A DNA stretch of 52,347 nucleotides. It comes from Prochlorococcus sp. AG-686-O05 (GTDB lineage Bacteria > Cyanobacteriota > Cyanobacteriia > PCC-6307 > Cyanobiaceae). A model generated the notes under the pieces. That model did not search any database and had not been told where the DNA came from. It was given only the letters and a program-made list of their open reading frames with translations. Shown here piece after piece: positions 22,751-32,186 of this stretch. Location: contig QCVV01000002.1 in assembly GCA_003210235.1 (NCBI GenBank), positions 1-52,347 of the forward strand, read 5' to 3'. Both the position numbers and the translations under genes were made by a program. The stretch's first letter is position 1. Each line of letters opens with the position of its first letter.

Positions 22751-24280
22751 ATGGAATTAATAGAAAAACTACAACCTAATAAAAAGCCCTTAATGGTTTT
22801 AGGTACATCTAGCGGGGCAGGCAAGTCTTTAACAGTTACGGCCATAGGCAGGATTCTTAAAAATTCAGGAGAAAAACCAATACCTTTTAAGGGGCAAAAT
22901 ATGAGCAACAATGCATGGGTTGATTGGAATGGTGGAGAGATGGCATTTTCTCAAGCTTTACAAGCATTTGCTTGTGGGATAATTCCTTCTTCGGAGATGA
23001 ATCCTATCCTATTAAAACCACAAGGTAATTCAACTAGTGAAGTTATTCATTTAGGTAGAAGTAAGGGTATTACAACAGCGAAAGATTACTACAAGGATTG
23101 GTTTTTTCCAGGATGGGAAGTAATTAAAAAAAGTTTGAATTCAATATATGAACGTTACCCAAATTGCCGTTTAATTATTGAGGGAGCTGGAAGTCCTGTA
23201 GAGATGAATTTAATTCACAGAGACCTTACTAACTTAAGAGTTGCAAAGTATTTAGGCGCGAATTGCATTTTAGTAACTGATATCGAAAGAGGAGGTGTAT
23301 TTGCACAAATAATAGGAACCCTTGAGTTAATGAAACCAGATGAAAGAAAGCTTATAAAAGGCATATTAATAAATAGATTTAGAGGAGACCTTTCACTATT
23401 TGAAGAAGGTAAGAAATGGATCGAAAATAAAACTCGAATTCCTGTTTTAGGAATAATTCCTTGGTTGAATGATAAATTCCCCCCAGAAGATTCCTTAGAT
23501 TTACTTGAAAAGAAATCATATGCAACCAACCCTGAAATAAAAGTTGGAATCATAAAATTGCCATCTATTAGTAACTTTTCAGATTTTGATCCATTAGAAA
23601 ATGAAGAATCAATACTAATTGAGTGGGTAATTGAATCCCAAGACTTGAATCATTATGATTTTCTTATCCTTCCTGGAAGTAAACAGACTATAAAAGATCA
23701 ACTGTTTCTGAGAGAGTCAGGTCTAACAAAAGAAATAAAAGATTATTCAAACAATAATGGCAATATTTTTGGGATTTGTGGAGGTCTACAAATGTTAGGA
23801 ACAATTCTTGAAGACCCGTTTTTTAAAGAAGGTTCAAAAACTAACTTTAAACAATCAATTAAGGGAATTGGATTACTGCCATTAAAAACAACTTTTCTTA
23901 AAAACAAGATCACAAGACAAATAAATTCTGAATCAATTTGGCCCAAATCAACCAAAATTAACGGGTTTGAAATACATAACGGAGTAACTGAATTAGATAG
24001 CTGTCAAGATACCTTGAAAATAAAGCCCATTTTCAAAGATTTAGATCTTGGATGGTATCAAGAGAATAGTCAAGGGGGGACTATTGCGGGTACATATATT
24101 CATGGAATCTTTGAAAATGATGAGTGGAGAGATCAATATTTAAATTTAATTAGAAAAAGAAAAAATATACCTTTATCAGACAAAAAAACAAGATCTTATA
24201 AAATGAAAAGAGAATCTATTATTGAAAATCTCGCAAATGAATTTAATAAACACCTTAATCTTTCATCGCTTTTAAATTGA
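22751..24280 (+). CDS. cobQ: Cobyric acid synthase
   Basis: MVLGTSSGAGKSLTVTAIGRIL, PFKGQNMSNNAWV, IEGAGSPVEMNL, GICGGLQMLG. Confidence 0.97.
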   Translation: MELIEKLQPNKKPLMVLGTSSGAGKSLTVTAIGRILKNSGEKPIPFKGQNMSNNAWVDWNGGEMAFSQALQAFACGIIPSSEMNPILLKPQGNSTSEVIHLGRSKGITTAKDYYKDWFFPGWEVIKKSLNSIYERYPNCRLIIEGAGSPVEMNLIHRDLTNLRVAKYLGANCILVTDIERGGVFAQIIGTLELMKPDERKLIKGILINRFRGDLSLFEEGKKWIENKTRIPVLGIIPWLNDKFPPEDSLDLLEKKSYATNPEIKVGIIKLPSISNFSDFDPLENEESILIEWVIESQDLNHYDFLILPGSKQTIKDQLFLRESGLTKEIKDYSNNNGNIFGICGGLQMLGTILEDPFFKEGSKTNFKQSIKGIGLLPLKTTFLKNKITRQINSESIWPKSTKINGFEIHNGVTELDSCQDTLKIKPIFKDLDLGWYQENSQGGTIAGTYIHGIFENDEWRDQYLNLIRKRKNIPLSDKKTRSYKMKRESIIENLANEFNKHLNLSSLLN

Positions 24281-24528
24281 AACAATCAAAAATTAAAATC
24301 ATTTGGCCAAATAACATTGAGACATATGCTTCAGAAGGAGATGATTGGTTTACAATTGCTGAAAAGGTAGGTTTAGAAATTCCAACTGGATGTTTAACTG
24401 GGAGTTGTGGAGCCTGTGAAATAGATATTAATGGAGAAACTATTAGAGCTTGTATAAGCAATATTCAAAGTACAAAGGATTGTTCATTACATGTTTCTTT
24501 CACTACAGATCCCTTTTGGGAAAACTAA
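24277..24528 (+). CDS. 2Fe-2S plant-type ferredoxin
   Basis: GLEIPTGCLTGSCGACEIDINGETIRACIS; TTG start overlapping cobQ stop. Confidence 0.88.
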   Translation: MKQSKIKIIWPNNIETYASEGDDWFTIAEKVGLEIPTGCLTGSCGACEIDINGETIRACISNIQSTKDCSLHVSFTTDPFWEN

Positions 24529-25089
24529 ATAATGAATTCTTTATTATAAAAAAATCCTTAAACCTAATAAATAATTGAAATCTGAATTACTTTTATAAAA
24601 AGTATTGAATTCAGGGATAGGCTGCAAGTCATCTAATGAATTTATATAACTTAAAACTCCAACCCCCCGAAACTTGCTGCTCCACTAAAAAAATATTTTG
24701 GACTTAAGTTAAGTCAACCCTATGATTAAATCTAAGAGCATTTATCAATTTACTTAATAGATAGCCTTGATTGGTATCATTATTTCTCCCAATGGAGTTT
24801 CTCACTGTCATCCAAAAAAGGTCATCTTTTTGGGGGCTAAAAATTAACAATTCCCCTCCTAATCTGAAATTAAGATTAATTTCTTCTCTTTTGAAATGAG
24901 TAAGGTAAAGATTAGAGTAATTCGCTTAAACTAAAATCAATAATAAAAAATATTTAAATAGTTCAATTAATTTTAAAAATCGAACCCACTTTCCCAACAC
25001 TTTCAAAATTCTCCCAAGACTTTGCGAAAAAATAAGTTGACATTACCAGAATCTAACTGACACCATGAGACACTATTTTTAAGAAGAAA

Positions 25090-25209
25090 ATGGAAAAAAC
25101 TCTTACTAATACATGTTTTTACAAGGATTTTGAAACTATCAGAATACTTCAGAAACTGTCAGACACTAAAAATAATCCGGAGAGGGTGAAATTCACTTTC
25201 GTGTTATAA
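25090..25209 (+). CDS. Possible 39-aa small ORF, speculative
   Basis: ATG after AAGAAG: MEKTLTNTCFYKDFETIRILQKLSDTKNNPERVKFTFVL*; no homology recognised. Confidence 0.2.
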   Translation: MEKTLTNTCFYKDFETIRILQKLSDTKNNPERVKFTFVL

Positions 25210-25282
25210 CGGCAGATACAGGAACATCTGGGATGATTAAAGGGATGTAGAGGCAAATATTTACCAACACCAAAAACTTGAT

Positions 25283-25302
25283 GATATTGGACGATATTGG
25301 AC
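25283..25302. repeat. Tandem duplication of GATATTGGAC (2 x 10 bp)
   Basis: gatattggacgatattggac seen directly. Confidence 0.8.
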
Positions 25303-25400
25303 TTAAAAATTACACATTTTCCTCAATATTCAAGAATATTGAGTTGATAAATTAACTTTCCAAAATCGTATTATTATTAGAAATAAAATTCCTTTTAAAA

Positions 25401-26273
25401 ATGATTATAAAATTTATAACTAGATTATCTCGACCTTTATCATTCTCCTTAATAACTCTCCTCACATTTTCTCTTGGAGATTTAATATCATCCAATAAAG
25501 CAAATGCTACTAATTGGACAAAATACAACCAAGTTAATGAAAGATGTTACCAAAATAGATTAAAAGGGAATTATGAAAAAGCAATAGATTTTTGTAGTCA
25601 AGCGATAAAGATTTACCCAAGAAGTACCGATGCTTTTTTTAATAGAGGTTTTGCAAATGGAGAATTAGATAATGCAAATGAAGCAATTAGTGATTATGAA
25701 AGATCAATTGAATTAGATACAGGTAAAGGGAATCAATGGGCATATAATAATCTTTCTCTTTTATATGCATACGAAGAAAACTATGACAAAGCAATTAAAT
25801 TTATCAACCTAGCAATCAAAATGAACCCGAAGGATGGACAATTTATAAATAATAGAGGTTGGATTTATCTTGAATCAGAAAATTTTAAGCAAGCAGAGAA
25901 AGACTATCAAAATGCAGAAATTCTTTATTTAAAAAATAAGAGAACTAGAACTTACGCAGATTGTCCAAAAAATAAGAATTTAGTTCACTGCATGCTTGAT
26001 TCAAATTTTTATAACGATTTAGGATTAGCGCAAGAGAATCTAAGCGACTATAGAGGAGCAATTAAAAACTATAGTAAAGCGATAAGTATCAACTTCCCAA
26101 AGGAAGACGATGATTATATTTACTTCAGTAATAGAGCAAATGCGAAACTTGAGTTAGGGGATAAAGAAGGGTCATGTAGTGACTATAAAACTTCTGCTTC
26201 GATGGGTAATCAAGAAATTTCTAAATGGTTAAAATCATGGAATGGAAGATGGTGCAGAAAAATGAAAACCTAA
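25401..26273 (+). CDS. TPR-repeat protein with N-terminal signal/TM segment
   Basis: Repeated NYEKAIDFCSQAIKIYPRSTDAFFNRGFA-type TPR units. Confidence 0.88.
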   Translation: MIIKFITRLSRPLSFSLITLLTFSLGDLISSNKANATNWTKYNQVNERCYQNRLKGNYEKAIDFCSQAIKIYPRSTDAFFNRGFANGELDNANEAISDYERSIELDTGKGNQWAYNNLSLLYAYEENYDKAIKFINLAIKMNPKDGQFINNRGWIYLESENFKQAEKDYQNAEILYLKNKRTRTYADCPKNKNLVHCMLDSNFYNDLGLAQENLSDYRGAIKNYSKAISINFPKEDDDYIYFSNRANAKLELGDKEGSCSDYKTSASMGNQEISKWLKSWNGRWCRKMKT

Positions 26274-26505
26274 ACTATTCAAAATCAGAACCAATTCAGC
26301 AAAATTTTTGATAAAAATATCTGATATTCTTTAAATCTTAAAATTTATTATTTAAATAACATTATTTAGTGGCATTTTAAGTCTGTCTAAACTCCACAGA
26401 TGCCATTAGAAAATAAAAATCAAGAAGAAAATATAGAGCGATTTAATTTATACATTCATTTGCAGAACCCTAACTAAATTGGATTTATTTTTGAGTAACA
26501 AATAC

Positions 26506-26540
26506 ATATCCACCAACACATCAAAAAATATCCACCAACA
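26506..26540. repeat. Direct repeat ATATCCACCAACA x2, 22-bp period
   Basis: 26506-26518 and 26528-26540 identical. Confidence 0.8.
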
Positions 26541-26653
26541 TATCCATGCATATACTGGTAAATGTTGGATTATATAGGACAAACTACTTCTCTAAAATCC
26601 CATTTTGACTGCATTTTTGCCAACATAGCACTTCACATGAAGATAATTACCAC

Positions 26654-26737
26654 GGAGAGGGTGGGATTCGAACCCACGAACAGTCTCCTGTTAAACGATT
26701 TCGAGTCGTTCGCTTTCGACCACTCAGCCACCTCTCC
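26654..26737 (-). tRNA. trnS: tRNA-Ser (CGA)
   Basis: Minus strand GGAGAGGTGGCTGAGTGGTCGAAAGCG AACGA CTCGAAA TCGTT ... GTGGGTTCGAATCCCACCCTCTCC; pairing acceptor, anticodon and T stems; CCA not encoded. Confidence 0.95.
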
Positions 26738-26739
26738 AT

Positions 26740-26775
26740 AATAAAAGAATATATATATAAATATATTCTTTTATT
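26740..26775. terminator. 15-bp perfect A/T-rich inverted repeat between tRNA-Ser and idiA
   Basis: AATAAAAGAATATAT-atataa-ATATATTCTTTTATT. Confidence 0.5.
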
Positions 26776-26796
26776 TTATGTTTTATATCTTAAGAA

Positions 26797-27819
26797 TTAA
26801 TCCCAACCCGCTTCTTTCATCATCCTTAACGCCATTGAATTATTACTGCCAAGATCGTCTACAGTAACCTTGTCAGGTGTGAAATCTCCAAAGTTTTTAA
26901 CAATTTGATTTTGATTAACATCCTTTAAAGGATGTTCAAAAGTAGGAGCTGCTAGGCCCTTACTTCCCTCAGGAGAGGCGAGAAACTCAAGGAGTTTAAT
27001 AGCTTCAACTTTGTTTTTAGCATACTTAGCAACTCCTCCCGCGCTTATATTCACATGGGCTGGTTTAGGAGTAATAACAGATGTTTTTTTTGCATACAAA
27101 GCATCTCTTCTTCCATTCACCCCTGCAAGCATTCTTGCTACATAGTAATGGTTAACGATGCCTACACCACATTTCCTTTTCGAGACTGCTCTTACAATTG
27201 AAATATCACCAGGAAAAAAAGGTTGAGAAACATTCGAAATCATTCCATTTAGCCAAGTTTTAGTTGCCTCTTGTCCCTTATTTACAATTTGATTAGCTAC
27301 CAAAGATTGATTGTAAGGGCTTTTTCTATTCCTTAAACACACTTTACCTTTCAAGGATGGATCAGCTAAATCTGTATAATCATTTATTTTATTTATATCT
27401 ACAACTTTTGGATTAGCGACCATAACTCTAACTCTTCTTGTCAATGCATACCATTTTTTATCAGGGTCTTTTAATCCAAAAGGAACATCATTCTCTAAAC
27501 TGGATGATTCAATTGATTGCAACAAATCTGCCTTAGCGGCATTTGTTATTCTTGCTGCATCAACAAGTAATATTAGGTCGGCTTGAGAATTCTTCCCTTC
27601 TCTTCTTAATCTCTCTATTAAAGAGATACCTGCAGCTTCAATAAGCCTTACTTTTATTCCAGTTTCATCTGCAAATTTTTTATATACACCCCTATCTGTG
27701 TTGTAATGCCTGCCGGAGTAAACTTTAATCTCTCTTTCCGTAGAATTAACAGGTATATTTACATTAAAAAGTAATGAGCAAGTTACTGCAGCATAGAGTA
27801 ATTTTTTAAATTTTTGCAC
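26797..27819 (-). CDS. idiA: Fe(III) ABC transporter substrate-binding protein (IdiA/FutA type)
   Basis: EIKVYSGRHYNTDRGVYKKFADETGIKVRLIEA; YYVARM; extracellular solute-binding fold. Confidence 0.93.
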   Translation of the reverse strand: MQKFKKLLYAAVTCSLLFNVNIPVNSTEREIKVYSGRHYNTDRGVYKKFADETGIKVRLIEAAGISLIERLRREGKNSQADLILLVDAARITNAAKADLLQSIESSSLENDVPFGLKDPDKKWYALTRRVRVMVANPKVVDINKINDYTDLADPSLKGKVCLRNRKSPYNQSLVANQIVNKGQEATKTWLNGMISNVSQPFFPGDISIVRAVSKRKCGVGIVNHYYVARMLAGVNGRRDALYAKKTSVITPKPAHVNISAGGVAKYAKNKVEAIKLLEFLASPEGSKGLAAPTFEHPLKDVNQNQIVKNFGDFTPDKVTVDDLGSNNSMALRMMKEAGWD

Positions 27820-27921
27820 GTATTCAGAATAGTATTTATTGTTACTTTATATCTATCTCATTAACAAGTCCTAAAAAAGACCTTTTCTATACCTAACTTT
27901 GTATCAAATTTAATACCTAAA

Positions 27922-28587
27922 ATGAATTATTTAAATCATCAATTATTTAGTTTCGAAGAAGTAAATTTCTTACAAAGAAATATAAAGAAAAAAGATTTAA
28001 GATGGGAAGATGGGAAAAACACTGCTGGCAAACATGCCGCCAAAGTAAAAAATAATTTGCAATTAAAAAGAGAATCAGCAACTTCCCTTAGATATGCGGA
28101 CTTAATTTCAAAAAAAATGCTATGCGACAATTTAATAAAAAGCTTTGCATTACCAAAAAAAATACATGGGATAATGTTTACTAAATCTGGGGAAGGAATG
28201 AAATATGGTCGTCATATAGATAATTCTTACATGTCCTCAGGCAGAGCCGATTTATCTTTTACTCTATTTTTAAATAGCAAAGATGATTATGATGGAGGAG
28301 AATTATCAATTGAGTGTATAAATTCAGAAGAAAGATTTAAACTTAATTCAGGTGAAATCATCATATATCCAAGTACCTATCTTCATTCTGTTGAAGAAGT
28401 CACGAGAGGGGAAAGGATTGTTTGTGTTGGTTGGATAGAAAGTTATGTAAAAAGTATTGAAAAAAGAGAATATTTATTTGAGCTTGATGCTGGGGCAAAA
28501 GGTATATTGGCTAATCACGGGAGATCAGATGAACTAGATCTTATTTTTAAATCTTATTCGAACCTGCTTAGATTGTTAGGAGGTTAA
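27922..28587 (+). CDS. piuC: Fe(II)/2-oxoglutarate oxygenase, PKHD-type (PiuC-like)
   Basis: YGRHIDNSYM..GRADLSFTLFLNSKDDYDGGELSIE, YPSTYLHSVEEVTRGERIVCVGWIES. Confidence 0.9.
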   Translation: MNYLNHQLFSFEEVNFLQRNIKKKDLRWEDGKNTAGKHAAKVKNNLQLKRESATSLRYADLISKKMLCDNLIKSFALPKKIHGIMFTKSGEGMKYGRHIDNSYMSSGRADLSFTLFLNSKDDYDGGELSIECINSEERFKLNSGEIIIYPSTYLHSVEEVTRGERIVCVGWIESYVKSIEKREYLFELDAGAKGILANHGRSDELDLIFKSYSNLLRLLGG

Positions 28588-28664
28588 AAGAAACATTTTA
28601 TACACTATATAGATAATCTTTTAAAAAATAATTAAAGTTAAAGAAGCAATTTTAATAATTACTA

Positions 28665-28907
28665 ATGCCTAAAAAAAGTTCTATTGCAATATTTATAGCC
28701 GCAACAAGTGCTCTTGCTATTTCAACAGCAGAGAATACAAATCTAAATGCCAGTGAAAATGATTTAGGTGGTTTAAAAGAGTGGAATACAGACATGCCAT
28801 TGGATTCTGATTATAAATTGGATGCTAGAGCACAAGAACTTGCAGATGAAGCAAAAAAGAATTCTGATATTTGTATACCTATAGGAGAGGGAGAGAATTG
28901 TTGGTAA
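28665..28907 (+). CDS. Small putative exported protein (80 aa)
   Basis: Signal-peptide-like N-terminus KKSSIAIFIAATSALAISTAENTNLNA. Confidence 0.65.
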   Translation: MPKKSSIAIFIAATSALAISTAENTNLNASENDLGGLKEWNTDMPLDSDYKLDARAQELADEAKKNSDICIPIGEGENCW

Positions 28908-28928
28908 ATTTTTAATCTAAATAAATAA

Positions 28929-28957
28929 AAAAAAACACCCTAAAAGGGTGTTTTTTA
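28929..28957. terminator. Rho-independent terminator between convergent 28665 ORF and porin
   Basis: AAAAAACACCC-taaaa-GGGTGTTTTTT. Confidence 0.88.
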
Positions 28958-28983
28958 TATTAATTAATATCAGGCAATATTAA

Positions 28984-30273
28984 TTAAAATTTGAAGGTTG
29001 TTGTTAAGACAGCACCAAAGGTGTCATCATTATCTTCTGCCCAACTATCAGTACCACCGAAAATCGCTGGAGTAACAGACATAGAATCATTTGGTTTAAA
29101 TGAGTAATAAAGTTCCCATAATAATGGATCAACTTCTGTGAATGAACCACCACCAACAACTGATGTCACTTTCAATGGCTGAGTGAATGCAAAGCCGATT
29201 CTATCGTCAGCTTGGAACATATCTTTCCAAGTCAAGCCAACCATATAGCTATCTGCTTCTTTGGCTGAACCGCTGGCACCATCTTCAAAAGATTTTGTAT
29301 CATAACCAACTGTAATCTCAGGAACTGCTGTACCTGATTCTTCTGGCATCCAATAAGCTCTTAATGCATAACCAGTTGAATCAGATGCTGTATCTTCACC
29401 AAAGGCAGTAGCGTTATACTGCTGAGAAGTCCAATTCTGAGCATTGGATAAAGTTGCTGACAAGTGCCATTTATCAGTTGTATAAGCAACTTGGGTATCC
29501 CATTTACTTACACTATTTACACCCATTAAACCATTACTGTCTGCATTTTTATCAACGATGTTAGAGGCAACTCCAAAACCGCTATCTGTTTCGTATTTGA
29601 AACCAAAACCTACATCAGTACTTGCTCCAAAGTTACTATTACCTCCAAGTTTGAAAGCTTTTAAAGCTCCTGGTTTGTAAATAGAAGGAGTGATGTACAT
29701 GTAGTAATTTTCAATCCTTGGACCTGCGAATGCAGTTATATTGTCTCCGATAGGAAATGTGTACCACATTTTATCGACGTTGAAAGAATCACCAGTATCT
29801 TTGGTTTCTATATGATAAGCAGCAGGCTTGAGTTCGTCCCATACGTTTCCATTAGAACCAGCCTTTAGGCGAACATACAAATTATCATCACCAGTAAAAC
29901 TTGTATTCAAGTTCATAGTGTATGTGTAACCTGTTTGCACTGATTCGGGAACAGAAGAAACTATCTCATTAGCACCATCAACAGAACCAACCCACATGAT
30001 TGCCTTACCATCCATGGTTGTTGTGCTAGAAAAAGCTCCAGCCTCAAAATTGTTTTGTTGAGCTTCTATACCATCGACACGTCCTTTTAGGACTGCGATA
30101 TCTTCATTAACATCATTAATAAATGTTTTGTTATCAATTCTTACAGATGATTTCTTACTACGAGAGTAATCATTCAAGCCGTCAAGATTTAATACGTCAG
30201 ATGCCTGCGTAGCAACTGGAGCAACTAAGCCCACTGCAGCAGTAGCAACCAACAATTGTTGGAAAAGTTTCAT
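28984..30273 (-). CDS. som: Cyanobacterial outer-membrane porin (SOM-like)
   Basis: Signal peptide, DVLNLDGLNDYS, long beta-strand-rich domain, terminal FGAVLTTTFKF with C-terminal Phe. Confidence 0.88.
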   Translation of the reverse strand: MKLFQQLLVATAAVGLVAPVATQASDVLNLDGLNDYSRSKKSSVRIDNKTFINDVNEDIAVLKGRVDGIEAQQNNFEAGAFSSTTTMDGKAIMWVGSVDGANEIVSSVPESVQTGYTYTMNLNTSFTGDDNLYVRLKAGSNGNVWDELKPAAYHIETKDTGDSFNVDKMWYTFPIGDNITAFAGPRIENYYMYITPSIYKPGALKAFKLGGNSNFGASTDVGFGFKYETDSGFGVASNIVDKNADSNGLMGVNSVSKWDTQVAYTTDKWHLSATLSNAQNWTSQQYNATAFGEDTASDSTGYALRAYWMPEESGTAVPEITVGYDTKSFEDGASGSAKEADSYMVGLTWKDMFQADDRIGFAFTQPLKVTSVVGGGSFTEVDPLLWELYYSFKPNDSMSVTPAIFGGTDSWAEDNDDTFGAVLTTTFKF

Positions 30274-30277
30274 TTTA

Positions 30278-30285
30278 CCTCACAC
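30278..30285 (-). promoter_or_regulatory. Candidate Yfr1 sRNA target at the porin ribosome-binding site
   Basis: mRNA strand GTGTGAGG-TAAA-ATG; GTGTGAGG is the reverse complement of CCUCACAC from the Yfr1 single-stranded motif. Confidence 0.6.
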
Positions 30286-30405
30286 GAAAAATGCCCATAC
30301 GAATGGGTCTCTTAATTGTATCGACTGTAACTTTTCTGAGTAGGAATAATAGATGCATATTAATGTATTAAATGATACATCTATTCAGTCTTTCGCTTTG
30401 TTGAA

Positions 30406-31281
30406 TTATCGCTTTTTAAGTAGTGGGAAGTTCAAGGATTCTCTTTCTTGAATCCATGAAGAAGCAACTTCTCTCGCTAAGTTTCTTATTTTTTCTATAT
30501 ATTGAGCACGATCAGTTACTGAGATAACGCCTCTTGCATCAAGCAAGTTAAAACAGTGACTACATTTGAGTACAAAATCTAGTGCCGGATAAGTAAGTTT
30601 TTTATCGATTAGTGAATTTGCTTCTTCTTGGTAAATAGCAAATAGTTTTCTCATATTTTCAGGATTTGACTCACTAAAATTAAACGAACATTGATTTTTT
30701 TCAAATTGTAGCCAAATATCGCTGTAGTTTAAGTCGCTGTTCCAATTTAAGTCCCAAATACTTTCTTTATCTTGCAGAAACATAGCTATTCTCTCTAGCC
30801 CATAAGTTATTTCAATAGGAATTGGATGGCAATCTAAACCTCCACACTGTTGAAAATACGTAAATTGCGTTACTTCCATACCATCTAACCAAACTTCCCA
30901 ACCAACTCCCCATGCACCAAGAGTAGGTGATTCCCAATTGTCTTCTACAAATCTTATGTCGTGACTATTAGGATTAATTCCAAGAAATTCTAAAGAAGCG
31001 AGATATTTTTCTTGAATTTCATCGGGAGAAGGCTTTATTATCACTTGATATTGATAATAATGTTGAGCCCTATTTGGATTATCTCCAAATCTTCCATCAG
31101 TAGGTCTTCGGCATGGTTCAGCATAAGCAACACTCCATGGTTCTGGTCCAATAGCTCTAAGAAAAGTATGTGGATTCATAGTCCCTGCCCCTTTTTCTGT
31201 GTCATAAGGCTGCATAATCAAACAACCTTCTTCAGACCAAAATTTGTTTAAGTTTTGAACTATATCCTGAAAAAACATCAA
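30406..31281 (-). CDS. glyQ: Glycyl-tRNA synthetase alpha subunit
   Basis: [36 protein letters not shown]. Confidence 0.98.
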   Translation of the reverse strand: MMFFQDIVQNLNKFWSEEGCLIMQPYDTEKGAGTMNPHTFLRAIGPEPWSVAYAEPCRRPTDGRFGDNPNRAQHYYQYQVIIKPSPDEIQEKYLASLEFLGINPNSHDIRFVEDNWESPTLGAWGVGWEVWLDGMEVTQFTYFQQCGGLDCHPIPIEITYGLERIAMFLQDKESIWDLNWNSDLNYSDIWLQFEKNQCSFNFSESNPENMRKLFAIYQEEANSLIDKKLTYPALDFVLKCSHCFNLLDARGVISVTDRAQYIEKIRNLAREVASSWIQERESLNFPLLKKR

Positions 31282-31435
31282 CTGAAAAAATAAAAACTTT
31301 AGATCAATATCAATAAATATAATAACAAAGCTTTAAAAACAAACTAAGAATTCAACCCTATGGTCTAAAAAATATCATCTATTTAAGCTGTTAAAGTAGA
31401 AAATCCTTGATAAAAATCATAAATTAGAAATTTAA

Positions 31436-31822
31436 TTATGTAAAGAAATCTAGTGGTAATGGTCCAAAAGTGCTTGATTCTCCCGCATCTTCTTCATACT
31501 GACAAGTTAATAAGATTCCTTCACCTAAACCATTTTCAGATCTAATATAAATATTTCCAGTTTTTTGATTAGCTTTTAAATAAACGCTTCCATCAGCATT
31601 AAGTGAATCTAAATCCCTAAATATTATTGAGGAATATTTTTTTGAAATTGATTGTAAGGCCCCAATCGCATCATAGTCAGAATGTGCCATTATTCCTATT
31701 GTTATCCAATCAGCCTTAAAAATATTTGTTTCAAGTTCTTCTAATAGTTTTTTTATTTGTCTTTTACTTAATTGAGGAGCTGTTCTAAGACTGTTTAAAT
31801 CAACTAAATTATTTATTCCCAT
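31436..31822 (-). CDS. DUF1824-like cyanobacterial protein
   Basis: GILLTCQYEEDAGESSTFGPLPLDFF C-terminus. Confidence 0.7.
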   Translation of the reverse strand: MGINNLVDLNSLRTAPQLSKRQIKKLLEELETNIFKADWITIGIMAHSDYDAIGALQSISKKYSSIIFRDLDSLNADGSVYLKANQKTGNIYIRSENGLGEGILLTCQYEEDAGESSTFGPLPLDFFT

Positions 31823-31851
31823 TTTAAAAGAACCTAAAATAAAGGTAACAG

Positions 31852-32184
31852 TTACCCAAATGTTCTACTATTCCATACCCACATTGAGGCGGTCACATCC
31901 ACAAAAGAAATATAAATCTTATCTATGGGTATTCCCATTTTCTCATATACAAAATCAGATAATGGCTTTGCCATTTCTGAAGGATTTAAAGAACCTATTG
32001 ACTTAATTTCCAAAAAGCAACAAGGCCTTTCATCTTCAAAATACATATCGGAATTATCATCTAATTTTGCCATGACAAATCTTTTTGATTTATTAGTTAA
32101 AGATGAAATTAATATTGAAATTTCTTCAAGTAATTTTTTCTTATCACTAACTTTGGCTGAAGTAGTAATATTTATGTAGGGCAT
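31852..32184 (-). CDS. MIF/tautomerase-superfamily protein
   Basis: MPYINITTSAKV... N-terminal Pro after Met; RFVMAKLDDNSDMYF; VDVTASMWVWNSRTFG. Confidence 0.85.
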   Translation of the reverse strand: MPYINITTSAKVSDKKKLLEEISILISSLTNKSKRFVMAKLDDNSDMYFEDERPCCFLEIKSIGSLNPSEMAKPLSDFVYEKMGIPIDKIYISFVDVTASMWVWNSRTFG

Positions 32185-32186
32185 AT

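Noticed and set aside
23215-23553. 112-aa antisense ORF inside cobQ
   Set aside because: Shadow ORF; cobQ translation is clearly the real product.
24600-24900. Possible tmRNA (ssrA) or other known structured RNA in the spacer
   Set aside because: I could not find a tag-peptide reading frame, T-loop or paired acceptor arms by eye; only a weak hairpin is present.
25440-25475. CTCTCCTCACATT, resembling the Yfr1 core ACUCCUCACAC
   Set aside because: Not an exact match and lies inside the TPR coding sequence without the flanking stem-loops expected of Yfr1.
26506-26540. CRISPR-like direct repeats
   Set aside because: Only two 13-bp copies with a 9-bp spacer; no array and no cas genes in the window.
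27820-27921. Fur box between idiA and the 2OG oxygenase
   Set aside because: AGTATTTATTGTTACT is only weakly symmetrical and does not match the Fur consensus well enough to call.
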